Shown piece after piece: positions 30,291-40,732 of a stretch of 64,000 bases of DNA. The translations under genes were made by a program, and so were the position numbers. Under the pieces are notes generated by a model, which was not told where the DNA came from, made no database searches, and saw nothing but the letters and a program-made list of their open reading frames with translations. Within the stretch, counting starts at the first letter, position 1, and each line of letters begins with the position of its first letter. Source of the stretch: Planctomycetaceae bacterium UBA2671 (GTDB lineage: Bacteria > Planctomycetota > Planctomycetia > Planctomycetales > Planctomycetaceae); assembly GCA_002359185.1 (NCBI GenBank), contig DEML01000094.1, positions 1-64,000 on the forward strand, written 5' to 3'.

Positions 30291-33200
30291 TTAAGTCGTC
30301 GCTGCTTGCTCGCTGAGTGTAGTGACGAAAACATCTTCATTGGAAAGGCTCTTCCGGGCTATGTCGACGAGATGTTGGTGGTGTGTGAAAAATATGACCT
30401 GAGTTCGATTTGATAATTCTGCGAGCACTTCGAGACTCGCAATTGCACGTTCATCGTCGAAGTTCATTAACACGTCGTCGACGATGAATGGAATTGACTC
30501 GTGTCGTTCGAGCCAGGTTTCCAGGCTGGCAAGTCGTAATGCAAGGTAAAGTTGATCGCAGGTGCCGTCGCTCATTCCCGATACGGGAACCGCTTCATTA
30601 CTCGAACTGCGTACGCCTGTCAGAACGGGTTCCCCTCGTTCGTTAAAATCGGCACGAAGTTCTTTGAAGCCGTTCAGAGTAATCTGACTGAAGTTATTAC
30701 TGGCACGACCTAGAACCGGCCCCTGGTTCTTTTTTCGATGCTCCTCGATAGCCGCATTCAACAATGCGGCACACATTCGCAGCTTAGCGAGATCCCGCAC
30801 CTGTTCCTCCAGGCGAGACGCAATGCTCTCACATTTGGCCGCGTTTTCTGAGGCCTGGAAACCTCCATCGATTTTTCGGAGCTCAATACTCTCGGCTTCG
30901 ATCTGAGCAATCACTTCGTCTCGCTCTTTCCCTAAGCGTTCGATGTTCTCCGCGAGTTCGTCAATTTGAGGCTGGAGCGAATCAATATCAACAGCCTCGG
31001 CTTCCGCCAGAAATGTTTCAAACTGACCGCCACCGCTTTGACTGCTGATTAATTCTTCAAGTTCATTAACGGAACGCTCATGCTCTCGACGTCGTCGTGA
31101 GTTATTAGCCGCTTCGGAAAGATGTTCATAGGTGTCACAGGCTGCTTGCCGGCACATTTCGTCCAGTGAGGCTTTGAATTCGGAGATCCGCTCTGCGGCT
31201 CCCTTCAGATTCCTTTCGTGCTCGTCTCGCTGCTTAATCAATGAGGATCGCTTTTCCTGGGCGGAACGGGCGGCCATCAATCGAGCAGATAACAATGCGA
31301 CTGCGTCATCGGCCTTGACTTCAGCAAGTTCAGGAAGCGTCCGTCCAATGAGTTCGCGAACATCGGCATCAAACTCATTGGCATCGCGATCAATCCCTTC
31401 GAGCCGAACTCGATATTGATCAGAATCCTGAAATTTCTGGAACAAACGGTTTACATTGGAAAGAACGCTGTTCGCCTGGGACGGCATTGCATCATCCTGT
31501 AGCCCCAGTGCAGCCATCTCGGCTGCCCATTTGGCCTGCCATTCGGTCAGGTCGTTTTCAGAATCTGAAAAACGGGATTCTGCATCGATCAGTTCGTTAC
31601 GATTGGACTCTAAATCGTTAGTCAGCTGGTCCAGAAGATTCTCTGCCTTTTGGATTTCATCGCACTTTCCAGAAGCGAATCGCAACAACTCGCGCAGAGA
31701 ACTGTCTTCTGTAGTAGCCCCAGCATCAAAGGTAGTCAGTTCCGCTTTAATATCATGAACCATGGCTTCGACACGGGTTCTGAGTTGATTCTCCTTCATC
31801 TGTTTTGATCGAAGTTCAGCCGCAGTCTGCGAAAGAACCTGTTGTTTGCGGAGCCAGTCTCGCATCTCAAGTGGTGAAAGAGGGGTGATCGAGAGTGGTG
31901 CCCAGATTTCTTTCCATCGCGATTCCAGATCCAGAGCCTCAGCCTCCGCAATTTCGAGTTGTTGCTCAAGACTCTGAGAGTCGGTTTGTCGTTGCTCGAT
32001 GTCGGCCTGGATCTTGACTTTACTGGCAACACGATCGGCGTCGGACCGCAACTGATCGGCAATTTGATCGGCTTCTTCAACACTACGTCGGTAGGCCTCC
32101 GCAAGACTTGTCGCCGGACTGAATTTCTGGAGGAATTCCCGGACATCCGCCTCGTTTTCCTGATCTTTATTCCATGCGTTGAGGACCAACTGCCAACCCT
32201 GTTCACGGCGATTTCGAGCGGTTTCAAGTTCCTCTTCCGTGGGGACTTTCTGCCCGAGTTCGAGTTGCTTGAGTTGAGCTTCGAGTTGCTCCTGATCCCG
32301 CGTTTTTTCATTCAGTCGTTCCCGGAGCGACTTGATCAGACTTCGCTGATCTTTGAACTCTTCAGAGTATTGATCGATGGATGCCAGAGTTGGGACTGCG
32401 AGTTTCTCCACCTCTGCGAGACTTCCCGACCACAACCCCAGTTGACTTAAAGCAACAGCCGCACTTTCCTCCAGTTCGCGAACTTCATTGATCGCGAGTT
32501 CGAGTTGGGATTCCAGGTCTCCCTCGTTTTGGATTTGGCGAACGGTACTCCGTAAGCTCTCCGTCGCTTTGGGAATCTGGATTCCGGCCAGCTTATTATC
32601 AATACGGCTGATCTCGCTGCGGATTTTCTCACATTCCCGTCTTGTAGACTGCACACGTTCGACAAGTCCTTCCTGCTGGTTTCCGAGGTTCTGGATACGA
32701 ACCGTTTTATCTGTCGGGAGACGGAGTTCTTCAATGATCGACAAATCGGGAGCCCGGCCGAGTTCACGTAGAATTTCTTTGGCTTCGTTTTCTGCCAGTT
32801 CTCGCGACGTTTCCAGTTTCGGTCGATCCGACATCGCTTTTCGATAGCCACCCAGGCGGTCACGCAGCGATTCGGTTGCCTCGGATTCCTGCAGCAATTT
32901 CTCCGGAACAACCAGCTCTTCCAGTTCATTTTCGAGTTTTTTAAGACTCACTTCCGCATCTGCTTTTTGTTGCTCAGCGGTTCGCAATTCAATCAGGATC
33001 TCGTTGCTTTTATTTTCAAAATCATCCGCCAGGAGTGGAGCGTCGTTGAGTTGAGCGAGATCTTCTTTGGCTTTCTTCCACTTGCCGATGGAAGAAATCG
33101 CATCGCGAATTCTTGTCAGTCGATTCTGCTCCCTGCGATCCTTCCCGATCCGCTCATCGAGGCTGTCTTTACGTACGTTTGCCACGCGGAGGTTGTCGTC

Positions 33201-33830
33201 GTGTCGTTTCCAGGTCTCCACCGAAACCTGGGCCTGCTTGACGGCACTAGTTCCGTTCTGAAACTCTTTAATGTCCGTCGCAATGGTTCCCGTCCGCCCG
33301 GATTTTTTAAGCAGGACATCCATTTCTTCCTGGAGTATTGTCTGGACCGCCTGTAAATCTGCCAGTCCGGCTCCAGCCGCAAACAGTAACTCCCCAATTC
33401 GTCCACCCCCCTGAACGATCTCTTCACCACCACGCCTGAGACGCTCGTGATCGATGCCGAACATCATGTGAAACAGATCACGATCAACATCGCCCAGCAA
33501 GCGGGTTAGTTCAATGTCATCTACTGGAGTGGAGTCGTCTCCATTAAACAGTGAATTCTTGGTAGCCTTTCTTCGTACGATTTCCAGAATCGAACCGTCG
33601 CTGTGCTGCAATAGAGCTCCGATCCGCAATCGAGGATAGGGATGCAGGAAATTATCTGGGGTTCGCGAATGAATCCCATAAAGAAGATCTGTAATGGCCC
33701 GCAGCGAAGAACTTTTACCGGCTTCATTCGGGCCATACACGATGTGCAGTCCATGGTTGCCAGCTGAGAGGTCAAGCTCGGCATTGGTGAATGGGCCAAA
33801 GGCGGTGAGGTTTAGTTTGAGGATTTTCAT
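30291..33830 (-). CDS. YhaN/SbcC-type (Rad50-like) ATPase
   Basis: A 1179-residue SMC/Rad50-like ATPase of the YhaN type. The Walker A motif is YGPNEAGKSSSLRAI (about 33-47) at the N-terminus after MKILKLNLTAFGPF. Residues about 180-1000 are long coiled coils rich in Glu, Leu, Arg and Gln. The C-terminus has the signature VSGMSDGTCDQLYLALRLA and the Walker B IPFIVDDVLMNFDD, followed by TQVIFFTHHQH. It forms a complex with the Mre11-like nuclease encoded upstream, whose stop overlaps this start by four bases. The pair is expected to process DNA ends or act in repair. No rare-codon or transfer signs are seen. Confidence 0.9.
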   Translation of the reverse strand: MKILKLNLTAFGPFTNAELDLSAGNHGLHIVYGPNEAGKSSSLRAITDLLYGIHSRTPDNFLHPYPRLRIGALLQHSDGSILEIVRRKATKNSLFNGDDSTPVDDIELTRLLGDVDRDLFHMMFGIDHERLRRGGEEIVQGGGRIGELLFAAGAGLADLQAVQTILQEEMDVLLKKSGRTGTIATDIKEFQNGTSAVKQAQVSVETWKRHDDNLRVANVRKDSLDERIGKDRREQNRLTRIRDAISSIGKWKKAKEDLAQLNDAPLLADDFENKSNEILIELRTAEQQKADAEVSLKKLENELEELVVPEKLLQESEATESLRDRLGGYRKAMSDRPKLETSRELAENEAKEILRELGRAPDLSIIEELRLPTDKTVRIQNLGNQQEGLVERVQSTRRECEKIRSEISRIDNKLAGIQIPKATESLRSTVRQIQNEGDLESQLELAINEVRELEESAAVALSQLGLWSGSLAEVEKLAVPTLASIDQYSEEFKDQRSLIKSLRERLNEKTRDQEQLEAQLKQLELGQKVPTEEELETARNRREQGWQLVLNAWNKDQENEADVREFLQKFSPATSLAEAYRRSVEEADQIADQLRSDADRVASKVKIQADIEQRQTDSQSLEQQLEIAEAEALDLESRWKEIWAPLSITPLSPLEMRDWLRKQQVLSQTAAELRSKQMKENQLRTRVEAMVHDIKAELTTFDAGATTEDSSLRELLRFASGKCDEIQKAENLLDQLTNDLESNRNELIDAESRFSDSENDLTEWQAKWAAEMAALGLQDDAMPSQANSVLSNVNRLFQKFQDSDQYRVRLEGIDRDANEFDADVRELIGRTLPELAEVKADDAVALLSARLMAARSAQEKRSSLIKQRDEHERNLKGAAERISEFKASLDEMCRQAACDTYEHLSEAANNSRRRREHERSVNELEELISSQSGGGQFETFLAEAEAVDIDSLQPQIDELAENIERLGKERDEVIAQIEAESIELRKIDGGFQASENAAKCESIASRLEEQVRDLAKLRMCAALLNAAIEEHRKKNQGPVLGRASNNFSQITLNGFKELRADFNERGEPVLTGVRSSSNEAVPVSGMSDGTCDQLYLALRLASLETWLERHESIPFIVDDVLMNFDDERAIASLEVLAELSNRTQVIFFTHHQHLVDIARKSLSNEDVFVTTLSEQAATT

Positions 33831-35086
33831 TCTTCACCCTCCGAACCTGCAAGTCGACTCAGCAACAGAGGTTCGGCTTCGGCCAGAATTTCCCTGAGCC
33901 ACTCGGGATCCTCAGGTCTGGCGAGCGTCTTGAGTTCTGCGGGCAACTTCTTCACGACATCGGCAAAATCAAAATCCAGTTCCGAGAGCCTGCCTGGATC
34001 CTTTTGAGCCTGATCAAATAGAGACGTGAGTTCACCAATCGCATCATCGGGAATGTTGCCGGGAGTCGATTTCGATGTTGGAGAGGACGTTCGCAATTTG
34101 ACTTTTTCGATCCAGACATCCCCCTTTCCAACATCAATCGCGAGAGAGCGGATTTCATTTGTCCAATGATGCTTGCGGGCGTGCAGGTCTCGATGGGCGG
34201 ATGTCTCCCCGGTCAGTTCAACTCTCAGTGCCAGAAAACGCCCCGCTGCGTTGCCATGACAGGACTCGATCTGTGTCGCGATGAGATCCAGTATTTCATC
34301 AACACCCTGGCACTGACTGACATCGATACTGGCGATGTCCCAACGTAAGACATCCAGCGCCCGAAAGTCCGTTTGCGTTGACTGATCGTCGTTCACTGTG
34401 ACCAGCAGGCAACCTTTGGCACCGGTCTCCCTGATATGACGGCCCTGGATGTTTCCCGAAAATGCAATGAGGGGATGCTCCGAAAGGATTTCCCGGTTAT
34501 GGATATGACCGAGTGCCCAGTAGTTGTACGCTTTGGCTTTCAAACCTTCGAGAGAGCAGGGGGCATACCGGTCATGACCTTCTCGACCGGTCGCACAGGT
34601 GTGAAGGATGCCTACATTATAATAGCCGGAGACTGCAAGCGGATAGCCTTCGGAAAGGTCATCGTAGACCGCAGCGGTGGGGAAGCTTTGCCCGTGGATT
34701 GCAACGTCCAGCTCGGGAATCAAAGCGGTTTCCGGTGCGTCGGCTGAAAAGAAGGTCACGTTTTCCGGCAGCCGCAGTGTGCGAGTCATCCGATTGGCAG
34801 CATCGTGATTGCCGGAAATCAGATAGAGCGGGATCTCCGCCTCCCGAAGACGCCGAACCTGATCGACAAAATACAAGCCGGTGTTGTAGTCTCGCCAGTC
34901 GCCATCGTAAATGTCGCCCGCAATCACGACAAAGGCAACCTGCTGATCGATCGCCAGATCCACAAGATTTGCCAACGCCCGGCGAGCCGCGGCACGAATC
35001 TCATCGACAGGAGCACCCTCATATTGTTCGAGACCACGTAACGGACTATCCAGGTGGATGTCAGCCGCATGGATGAATTTGAACAT
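33827..35086 (-). CDS. YhaO/SbcD-type (Mre11-like) DNA exonuclease
   Basis: A 419-residue calcineurin-like phosphoesterase of the Mre11/SbcD/YhaO group. Metal-binding motifs: HAADIHLDSP (about 6-15), VIAGDIYDGDWRDYN (about 53-67), ISGNHDAANR (about 94-103) and YWALGHIHNRE (about 190-200). C-terminal 150 residues are less conserved and probably bind the ATPase partner. The start MFKFIHAADIHLDS is typical. Stop and start overlap with the yhaN-like gene (ATGA), so the two subunits are made together. Confidence 0.9.
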   Translation of the reverse strand: MFKFIHAADIHLDSPLRGLEQYEGAPVDEIRAAARRALANLVDLAIDQQVAFVVIAGDIYDGDWRDYNTGLYFVDQVRRLREAEIPLYLISGNHDAANRMTRTLRLPENVTFFSADAPETALIPELDVAIHGQSFPTAAVYDDLSEGYPLAVSGYYNVGILHTCATGREGHDRYAPCSLEGLKAKAYNYWALGHIHNREILSEHPLIAFSGNIQGRHIRETGAKGCLLVTVNDDQSTQTDFRALDVLRWDIASIDVSQCQGVDEILDLIATQIESCHGNAAGRFLALRVELTGETSAHRDLHARKHHWTNEIRSLAIDVGKGDVWIEKVKLRTSSPTSKSTPGNIPDDAIGELTSLFDQAQKDPGRLSELDFDFADVVKKLPAELKTLARPEDPEWLREILAEAEPLLLSRLAGSEGEE

Positions 35087-35515
35087 TCAATCGCCTCTCA
35101 CTCATTACTTTATCATTCCTGCCACCACATCAGATGGCTTTTTATTCAGCATCAGCGTATTGCAAAACTACAGTATGGAGAATGTCGTGATCTGTCTACC
35201 GAGAACCGTCTTTTGACATACACCACTGCTGGCTTGGCTAGAAGATACAGTAGAATGCGTTAAAACCTGTTGTTTATACACAATTCTGTTTGATTTCCCT
35301 GTAGATGTAGGTCAAGCACTGCCTGACGACAAACGAGGTGGCTCGCACATTTCGTCAGGCAGTGCTTGACCTACAATGCTGAGACATACCGATCTTGATC
35401 AACCCGATCTTGATCAACCATCCTGTACGAATTGACATTCGCATGATGGCAGAATAGGCTGTGCCCCTCTCAGTAGTAATTGAATTCAGTAAATCTATGT
35501 CATCAGGTTACACTC
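35087..35515. other. Intergenic gap with palindrome
   Basis: 429 bases between divergent genes. Besides the long palindrome at 35307-35374 it holds a short direct repeat CCGATCTTGATCAACC (copies near 35389 and 35404). No gene is supported. Confidence 0.45.
35307..35374. repeat. Palindromic intergenic repeat, family 1 (complete copy)
   Basis: Two perfect 22-base arms (GTAGGTCAAGCACTGCCTGA... and its complement) surround a 24-base centre, GACAAACGAGGTGGC-type. The same arms and centre recur at 49284-49335 (right arm broken) and one arm at 45816-45837. It is therefore a dispersed element rather than a local hairpin. Confidence 0.85.
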
Positions 35516-36448
35516 ATGTTTGTGATGGACAATCGTAAATTTGTTCTCGAATCATTTGATTCTGAGGACGAACTTGAACAAGTAGTTATCTCTAATGCTG
35601 AGCATATTTTTGGACCATCTTCAATTTATCTGCCGAAGTCTTTAATACGAACTGTCGATGGAGCAGGTACTATCCCGGACGGGTATGCAATAGATCTGGA
35701 AGGCAAATGCTGGTATCTCGTGGAAGCGGAGATCAGCAAGCACAGTGTCTGGAGTCATATTGCACCCCAGGTGGCTAAGCAAATTATTGCTGCTAACAAT
35801 CCAGCGACAAAGCTGAAGCTTATTGATACGGTTATCAATCGAGTGCGAGATGATGAGTCGTTGCAGGAAAAGTTTGCTGATCAGAATATCGATCCGATCG
35901 ATTACCGTCATGTATTAGGTGAAATCATTGCCTCAAATCCCATCATTGGGATGCCAATCGATTCAGTTAAGAATGATTTACGGGAATGGGCAGCAACATT
36001 AAAAGTAGATGTACGTTTATGGATAGTGCAGAAGTACGTTGAATTTAATAATCCGACCAACATCGCTTATAAAATCCCAGATGAATTCAGCCCTATAATG
36101 ACGACTCAGACTGTTGAGGATCCTGTAATTGACAGATCAACTTACAACGTCACAATTTCTGATCTACTCGATGAAGGTTTTATTGAATATGGGCAGAAAT
36201 TCCAGATGCCTTACAAACCACGCAATGGAGAGCAGAAAGTATATTACGCCGAGGTACTCGAAGATGGCTCTCTTGATGTTTTGGGACGTAAGTTTTCAGC
36301 ACTCAGTTACGCAGCTTTGTTTGGCATACAAGACTCTGGGAGTACACGCACCAGCGTAAATGGTTGGCATGTCTGGAAGTTAGAAGATGGTCGCACACTC
36401 AATGAGATAAGAGAAAATTATCTAGAACACATAAATCCAGATAGCTGA
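35516..36448 (+). CDS. Putative PD-(D/E)XK nuclease with C-terminal RAMA domain
   Basis: A 310-residue protein in two parts. Residues about 20-95 look like a PD-(D/E)XK nuclease core: IPDGYAID (Asp55), WYLVEAEIS (Glu70/Glu72) and a downstream IAPQVAKQI (Gln85). Residues about 215-300 match the RAMA domain (restriction enzyme and adenine-methylase associated): TISDLLDEGFI, AEVLEDGSLDVLGRKFSALSYAA and NGWHVWKLEDG. RAMA domains are thought to sense modified DNA. The protein may be a modification-dependent restriction factor acting alone; no methyltransferase is next to it. The ATG at 35516 is one of several close starts. The gene is AT-rich compared with its neighbours. Confidence 0.65.
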   Translation: MFVMDNRKFVLESFDSEDELEQVVISNAEHIFGPSSIYLPKSLIRTVDGAGTIPDGYAIDLEGKCWYLVEAEISKHSVWSHIAPQVAKQIIAANNPATKLKLIDTVINRVRDDESLQEKFADQNIDPIDYRHVLGEIIASNPIIGMPIDSVKNDLREWAATLKVDVRLWIVQKYVEFNNPTNIAYKIPDEFSPIMTTQTVEDPVIDRSTYNVTISDLLDEGFIEYGQKFQMPYKPRNGEQKVYYAEVLEDGSLDVLGRKFSALSYAALFGIQDSGSTRTSVNGWHVWKLEDGRTLNEIRENYLEHINPDS

Positions 36449-36600
36449 TTGATTTAAACTTCCCTCGCCGTCAGTTTTGCATCCCGTTCCGCATTGAACT
36501 GGGTGCTCTCTCCACGCTTGTCGTGGATATGCTTAACGCGATCTTCCCGTTAGGCAAGCACTTAAAAGAACGATTTCTAAATTGGATTTCACCCACATTG

Positions 36601-36624
36601 CATGCTCACACAAGTGTGAGCATG
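36601..36624. repeat. Perfect palindrome CATGCTCACAC-AA-GTGTGAGCATG
   Basis: Eleven-base perfect inverted arms with a two-base spacer, in the 294-base gap between the RAMA gene and the next signal-peptide gene. It could be an operator or a member of the dispersed palindromes. No gene is seen in the rest of the gap. Confidence 0.7.
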
Positions 36625-36742
36625 GCACTCAGTTCGACATGAGCTTACCAGGCTTGGTTTGTACGATGAGTGCCTCAAACGTTATGGTAATTCAAAGAGA
36701 ACTCTGGAAATTAATATTGGAAATACTCTGGAAATCGATCTT

Positions 36743-37678
36743 ATGAAATGCCGATTATTGATAGCCGATTTGTTTATCCTGGCGGCTCTCCTGTTTGTTT
36801 CGTGTTCGTCGAGCTTAGTGGCCGATGAACTGTTTCCAGCTGAATTGGTGAACTTCACTGCGTATCAGAAGAATCCCGTTTTTGCGGGAACGGCAGCTGA
36901 AACGTGGGACGATAAAATTCGAGAGCGCGGCTGCATTTTGCAGCACGGGGGGAAATGGCATTTATGGTATACCGGATATAACGACGAGCGAGCCGAGAAG
37001 AAGATGCTCGGTTATGCAACCTCACCGGACGGCCTGACATGGAAGCGGTATTCAGAAAATCCGATCTTCGATCAAGTGTGGACCGAAGATGTCCAGGTCG
37101 TGCGTCATGAGGACACATTTTACATGGTTGCTGAAGGCCTCGGCGACATTCCGCACATGTTGACTTCCCCAGACGGAATCCACTGGACTGAACGGGGCAG
37201 GCTCGATGTCCGAAACACCGACGGTTCACCGCTGTCTCCGGGACCTTATGGCACGCCGACTTTGTGGATCGAAGATGAAACGTGTTACCTGTTTTACGAG
37301 CGCGGAGACCGCGGCGTCTGGCTGGCAAAATCGACGGACAAGACAATTTGGAAAAACGTTCAGGACAACCCTGTTATTGAACGAGGCCCCGATGAGTACG
37401 ATCGTCATGCGATCGCGCTGAATCAGGTCTTTCGTTACGGTGGCCGATATTACGGCGTTTATCACGGCAATGGCGATCCGAACTGGAAAGGGCCCTGGAC
37501 GACCTGTCTTGCCGTCTCGGATGATCTGGTGATTTGGAAAAAATACCCCGGCAACCCGATCATCAGCACCAACAACTCAAGTGGTCAGATGATTCACGAC
37601 GGCGAGCAGTATCGGCTCTACACAATGCACCCGGACGTTCGAGTCTATTACCCGAGTAAAGCGAAGTTTGATGAATAA
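36743..37678 (+). CDS. Secreted five-bladed beta-propeller glycosidase-like protein (GH43/GH130 clan type)
   Basis: A 311-residue protein with a signal peptide at about 1-30 (MKCRLLIADLFILAALLFVS). The mature part has repeated blades such as WHLWYTGYND, LGYATSPDGLTWKRYSENPIF, HMLTSPDGIHWTE, WLAKSTDKTIWKNVQDNPVI and CLAVSDDLVIWKKYPGNPII. This SPDGxxW pattern marks five-bladed propellers of the GH43/GH62/GH130 kind, which cut or phosphorolyse plant- or algal-type glycans. Planctomycetes have many of these. The frame is open to 36659, but the ATG at 36743 starts the signal peptide. Substrate unknown. Confidence 0.75.
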   Translation: MKCRLLIADLFILAALLFVSCSSSLVADELFPAELVNFTAYQKNPVFAGTAAETWDDKIRERGCILQHGGKWHLWYTGYNDERAEKKMLGYATSPDGLTWKRYSENPIFDQVWTEDVQVVRHEDTFYMVAEGLGDIPHMLTSPDGIHWTERGRLDVRNTDGSPLSPGPYGTPTLWIEDETCYLFYERGDRGVWLAKSTDKTIWKNVQDNPVIERGPDEYDRHAIALNQVFRYGGRYYGVYHGNGDPNWKGPWTTCLAVSDDLVIWKKYPGNPIISTNNSSGQMIHDGEQYRLYTMHPDVRVYYPSKAKFDE

Positions 37679-37702
37679 TGACAGCTTCAATATTGTAATG
37701 CA

Positions 37703-39040
37703 CTAATTACGGCGGATAGCGTCCATGGGGCTCATGCGGGCGGCCCAGATGGCGGGGTAGAGGCCGCTGATGACGCCGAGCAGGCAACTGAACAGCAGTG
37801 AGGAAATGAGTAACTGCGGGCTGGCGTAGAGTTCGAATTTGGCGGGGAAGGAGGCATTGACGAGAAGCGTGAGTCCCCAGCCGATGCCGCATCCAAGCAG
37901 GCCGCCGGCCAGGCCGAGCATAAAACTTTCCCAACCGATCAGTTTGACGAGATCGAGTCTGCTCCATCCGTTGGCACGCAGGATTCCGAATTCGCTCATC
38001 CGTTCCGAGACCGACATAAGCATGGTGTTGATCACGCTAACGACGGCGATCAAAATACCCAGACTGGTGAGCAGGCCGAGCGCGATATCGAGATCCTCGG
38101 CAAACTTTTCGAAGCGGCCTGCCCAGTCAGTTGCCAGACGAACTTCCATCGGGTCGTCAGCAACTTTGTTTTCAGTCAGTATTCGTTGTGAAGACTCTTT
38201 AGGAATCGCCTCAGGCTGAGTCGCTGGTGGTGAAGTCGGTTGCTGTCCCTGTTTGAAGAATCGATCAATCGATTTGACCAGTTCGCTCAGTGGATTCAGG
38301 CCGGGGCTGCCCAATAACATTGAACCCTGCCAGGCGGAGGGACCTCGTCCTCGGAAATGATTCTGGATACGGTCGATCAACTCGTCATCGGATACGTCGG
38401 CTGTCTTTTCGATGTAGAAGCTGGAGACGGTTTCCTCGTTGAAGCGAGTCATTTTGCGGAAGGTGTTGTCGTCGATAATGATGGCGACATCGAGCAGGAT
38501 GGAGCCTGTGTGATAGATACCGACGATTTTCAATTCGTTGCCATTGACTTCAACGGGGTCGCCAACCTTTTTGTTGTATTCCTCGGCGATCGGCAAACTC
38601 ACAACGCATTTGAACGAGTTCAAATCTTCCTTATTCAAGTAACGCCCTTGGACAATATCATCTCGATAGATCCCCGTTTCGATTTGATTTCGACGGACAA
38701 TATCCGACCCACACAACAGTCGCGGCGGCGAAACGACAACCTGACCATCAATCACATTTGCACGAGCCCAGCATTCCGGACTGACCGCTCGGACTCCGGG
38801 AATCGATTCGAGTTCTTCCACCCACGATTTCGGCAACGCGGAAAAGAGTGGAATCGGGGCGCCCCGTTGCATGGCGACAAATCCGGGGGCACGATCGAGC
38901 GTATTCCCGACGGCTTGATCAAGTCCTTCAGCTATCGAAAACAGGCCGACCATGCCCATAATGGCAACTGTCATCCCGATGACGGCCAGACTGGTGCGTA
39001 CCGGTTTGCTGAGAACGTTTTTGAGTGCGAACTGAAACAT
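37703..39040 (-). CDS. ABC transporter permease, FtsX/MacB type
   Basis: A 445-residue membrane protein. One transmembrane segment lies near 18-40 (SLAVIGMTVAIMGMVGLFS), a periplasmic MacB-like domain at about 45-310, and three more segments at about 320-345, 370-400 and 410-435, ending WAARMSPMDAIRRN, the usual tail of FtsX/MacB permeases. The periplasmic part contains a Pro/Gln-rich stretch (about 255-275). An ATPase partner is not next to it. Role: mechanotransmission or export of lipoproteins or small molecules, exact substrate unknown. Confidence 0.85.
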   Translation of the reverse strand: MFQFALKNVLSKPVRTSLAVIGMTVAIMGMVGLFSIAEGLDQAVGNTLDRAPGFVAMQRGAPIPLFSALPKSWVEELESIPGVRAVSPECWARANVIDGQVVVSPPRLLCGSDIVRRNQIETGIYRDDIVQGRYLNKEDLNSFKCVVSLPIAEEYNKKVGDPVEVNGNELKIVGIYHTGSILLDVAIIIDDNTFRKMTRFNEETVSSFYIEKTADVSDDELIDRIQNHFRGRGPSAWQGSMLLGSPGLNPLSELVKSIDRFFKQGQQPTSPPATQPEAIPKESSQRILTENKVADDPMEVRLATDWAGRFEKFAEDLDIALGLLTSLGILIAVVSVINTMLMSVSERMSEFGILRANGWSRLDLVKLIGWESFMLGLAGGLLGCGIGWGLTLLVNASFPAKFELYASPQLLISSLLFSCLLGVISGLYPAIWAARMSPMDAIRRN

Positions 39041-39379
<339 letters not shown>

Positions 39380-40732
39380 TTACTTCTTAATTGCCCACAA
39401 GTGGCCGAAGGAGCGGAGGTACATCACGCCGTTGGAAACGACGGGTGAGGAAGACATGTCTTCTCCCAGATCATTCTCGGCGACGATTTCAAACTCTCTG
39501 CCGGCTTTGAAAACCGTGATGCGGCCATCGCGAGCAGTCAGGTAGATGTGTCCATCGACTAAGATTGGAGAAGCACGGTGTCTCTGAGGATGCGTTCTAT
39601 GAAGTGGATAGACTTCTTCTCCGGAACGAGATTCAACGCAGAACACACTGCCATCCTGACGACAGATATAGGTGAGTCCGTCGTACACCAATGGCGATGG
39701 GACATCGGTTGTTTTCTCTGCTCGCCACAATTCAAATTTATCATTGTGAGTGACATTCCCTTTGGAATTTGCATCGACACAGACAACAGGGCCATTTTTG
39801 GCGGTCGGGCACACAACGACTCCATCGCCATAGGAAGGAGAGGCAACAAAACGCAAATAACGGTTGTAATTCTCTTCTGGATTCATATCCCCGACTCGCC
39901 AGATTTCCAAACCATCTTCGAGACGGTGAGCAGTCGTGTAATCGCCACCGTGGACGATCAGATATTTCTGATGATCGTCCTGATACAGGATCGGCGAGGC
40001 ATAAGAATGTGTGTTTTCGTATGTGGCTTCGCTGGGACGGTCGACAGCATAATTGGCTTTGCCGGTTCTTTTATCGATGCGAATAATTTTCGCATAGCCG
40101 GTTTCTCCGGAACTCATGGAACCGTGGAGGATGGCCATGTAAAGATAATCGCCTTCGACAACCGGAGTGGAAGTCATGCCGAACTGGATGTCGAACTTGC
40201 CGTAGCGATCCTGAACGTTGAAACTCCAGATTTCGTTACCGTCAAAGTCGAAGCAAGCCAGATCGCCTGTCCCCATGAAGGACCAGACATGTTCGCCATC
40301 GGTCACAGGAGAAGGAGACGCGGCATTGCCTTCATCTCCGCGAGCCGTTTGACTGCTCTCTGCAATCTGACGGCTCCAGAGTTCCTTGCCACTCGTGTTA
40401 AAGCACATCAGCATTAAGGGCTGAGGTTGTTCCTTGGGAGCTTTGACCCCATCCTCGTTCACGACATACTCGACGACAGGTGAAGTGAGAAAAATGCGAT
40501 CTCCCCATACGACCGGAGTCGCACCGGCTGGTCCCGGCAAGGCGACTTTCCAAGCGACGTTTTTGCTATCTTCTCCAGCGAATTCCGTTGGAATTCCTTT
40601 TTCGGTTGAGATCCCGTTTTGAGTTGGTCCACGCCAGCTGGGCCAGTTTTCGGCCTGAAGGGGGGAACTCATCATTAGAGTGAGACAAAACGTAAGTTTG
40701 CAAATGAAAGATGCATTTGTTCCGCAATGCAT
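39380..40732 (-). CDS. Secreted PQQ-like beta-propeller protein
   Basis: A 450-residue protein with a signal peptide (about 1-27, ending SPLQAEN). It opens with NWPSWRGPTQNGISTEKGIP, the typical start of planctomycete PQQ-propeller proteins. Repeats of the WxxxAxG kind follow (GKELWSRQIAESSQ, GNEIWSFNVQDRYG, GLEIWRVGDMNPEEN), so an eight-bladed, BamB-like propeller is expected. In this phylum such proteins are numerous and most lack known function; quinone-dependent activity is not implied. Confidence 0.85.
   Translation of the reverse strand: MHCGTNASFICKLTFCLTLMMSSPLQAENWPSWRGPTQNGISTEKGIPTEFAGEDSKNVAWKVALPGPAGATPVVWGDRIFLTSPVVEYVVNEDGVKAPKEQPQPLMLMCFNTSGKELWSRQIAESSQTARGDEGNAASPSPVTDGEHVWSFMGTGDLACFDFDGNEIWSFNVQDRYGKFDIQFGMTSTPVVEGDYLYMAILHGSMSSGETGYAKIIRIDKRTGKANYAVDRPSEATYENTHSYASPILYQDDHQKYLIVHGGDYTTAHRLEDGLEIWRVGDMNPEENYNRYLRFVASPSYGDGVVVCPTAKNGPVVCVDANSKGNVTHNDKFELWRAEKTTDVPSPLVYDGLTYICRQDGSVFCVESRSGEEVYPLHRTHPQRHRASPILVDGHIYLTARDGRITVFKAGREFEIVAENDLGEDMSSSPVVSNGVMYLRSFGHLWAIKK

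Noticed and set aside
34513..35076. 187-codon plus-strand frame opposite the Mre11-like gene
   Set aside because: It is antisense to conserved phosphoesterase motifs and has an Arg/Pro/Ser composition typical of shadow frames.
35307..35374. Insertion sequence ends
   Set aside because: The arms are perfect inverted repeats but enclose only 24 bases and no transposase is found; treated as a palindromic repeat family.
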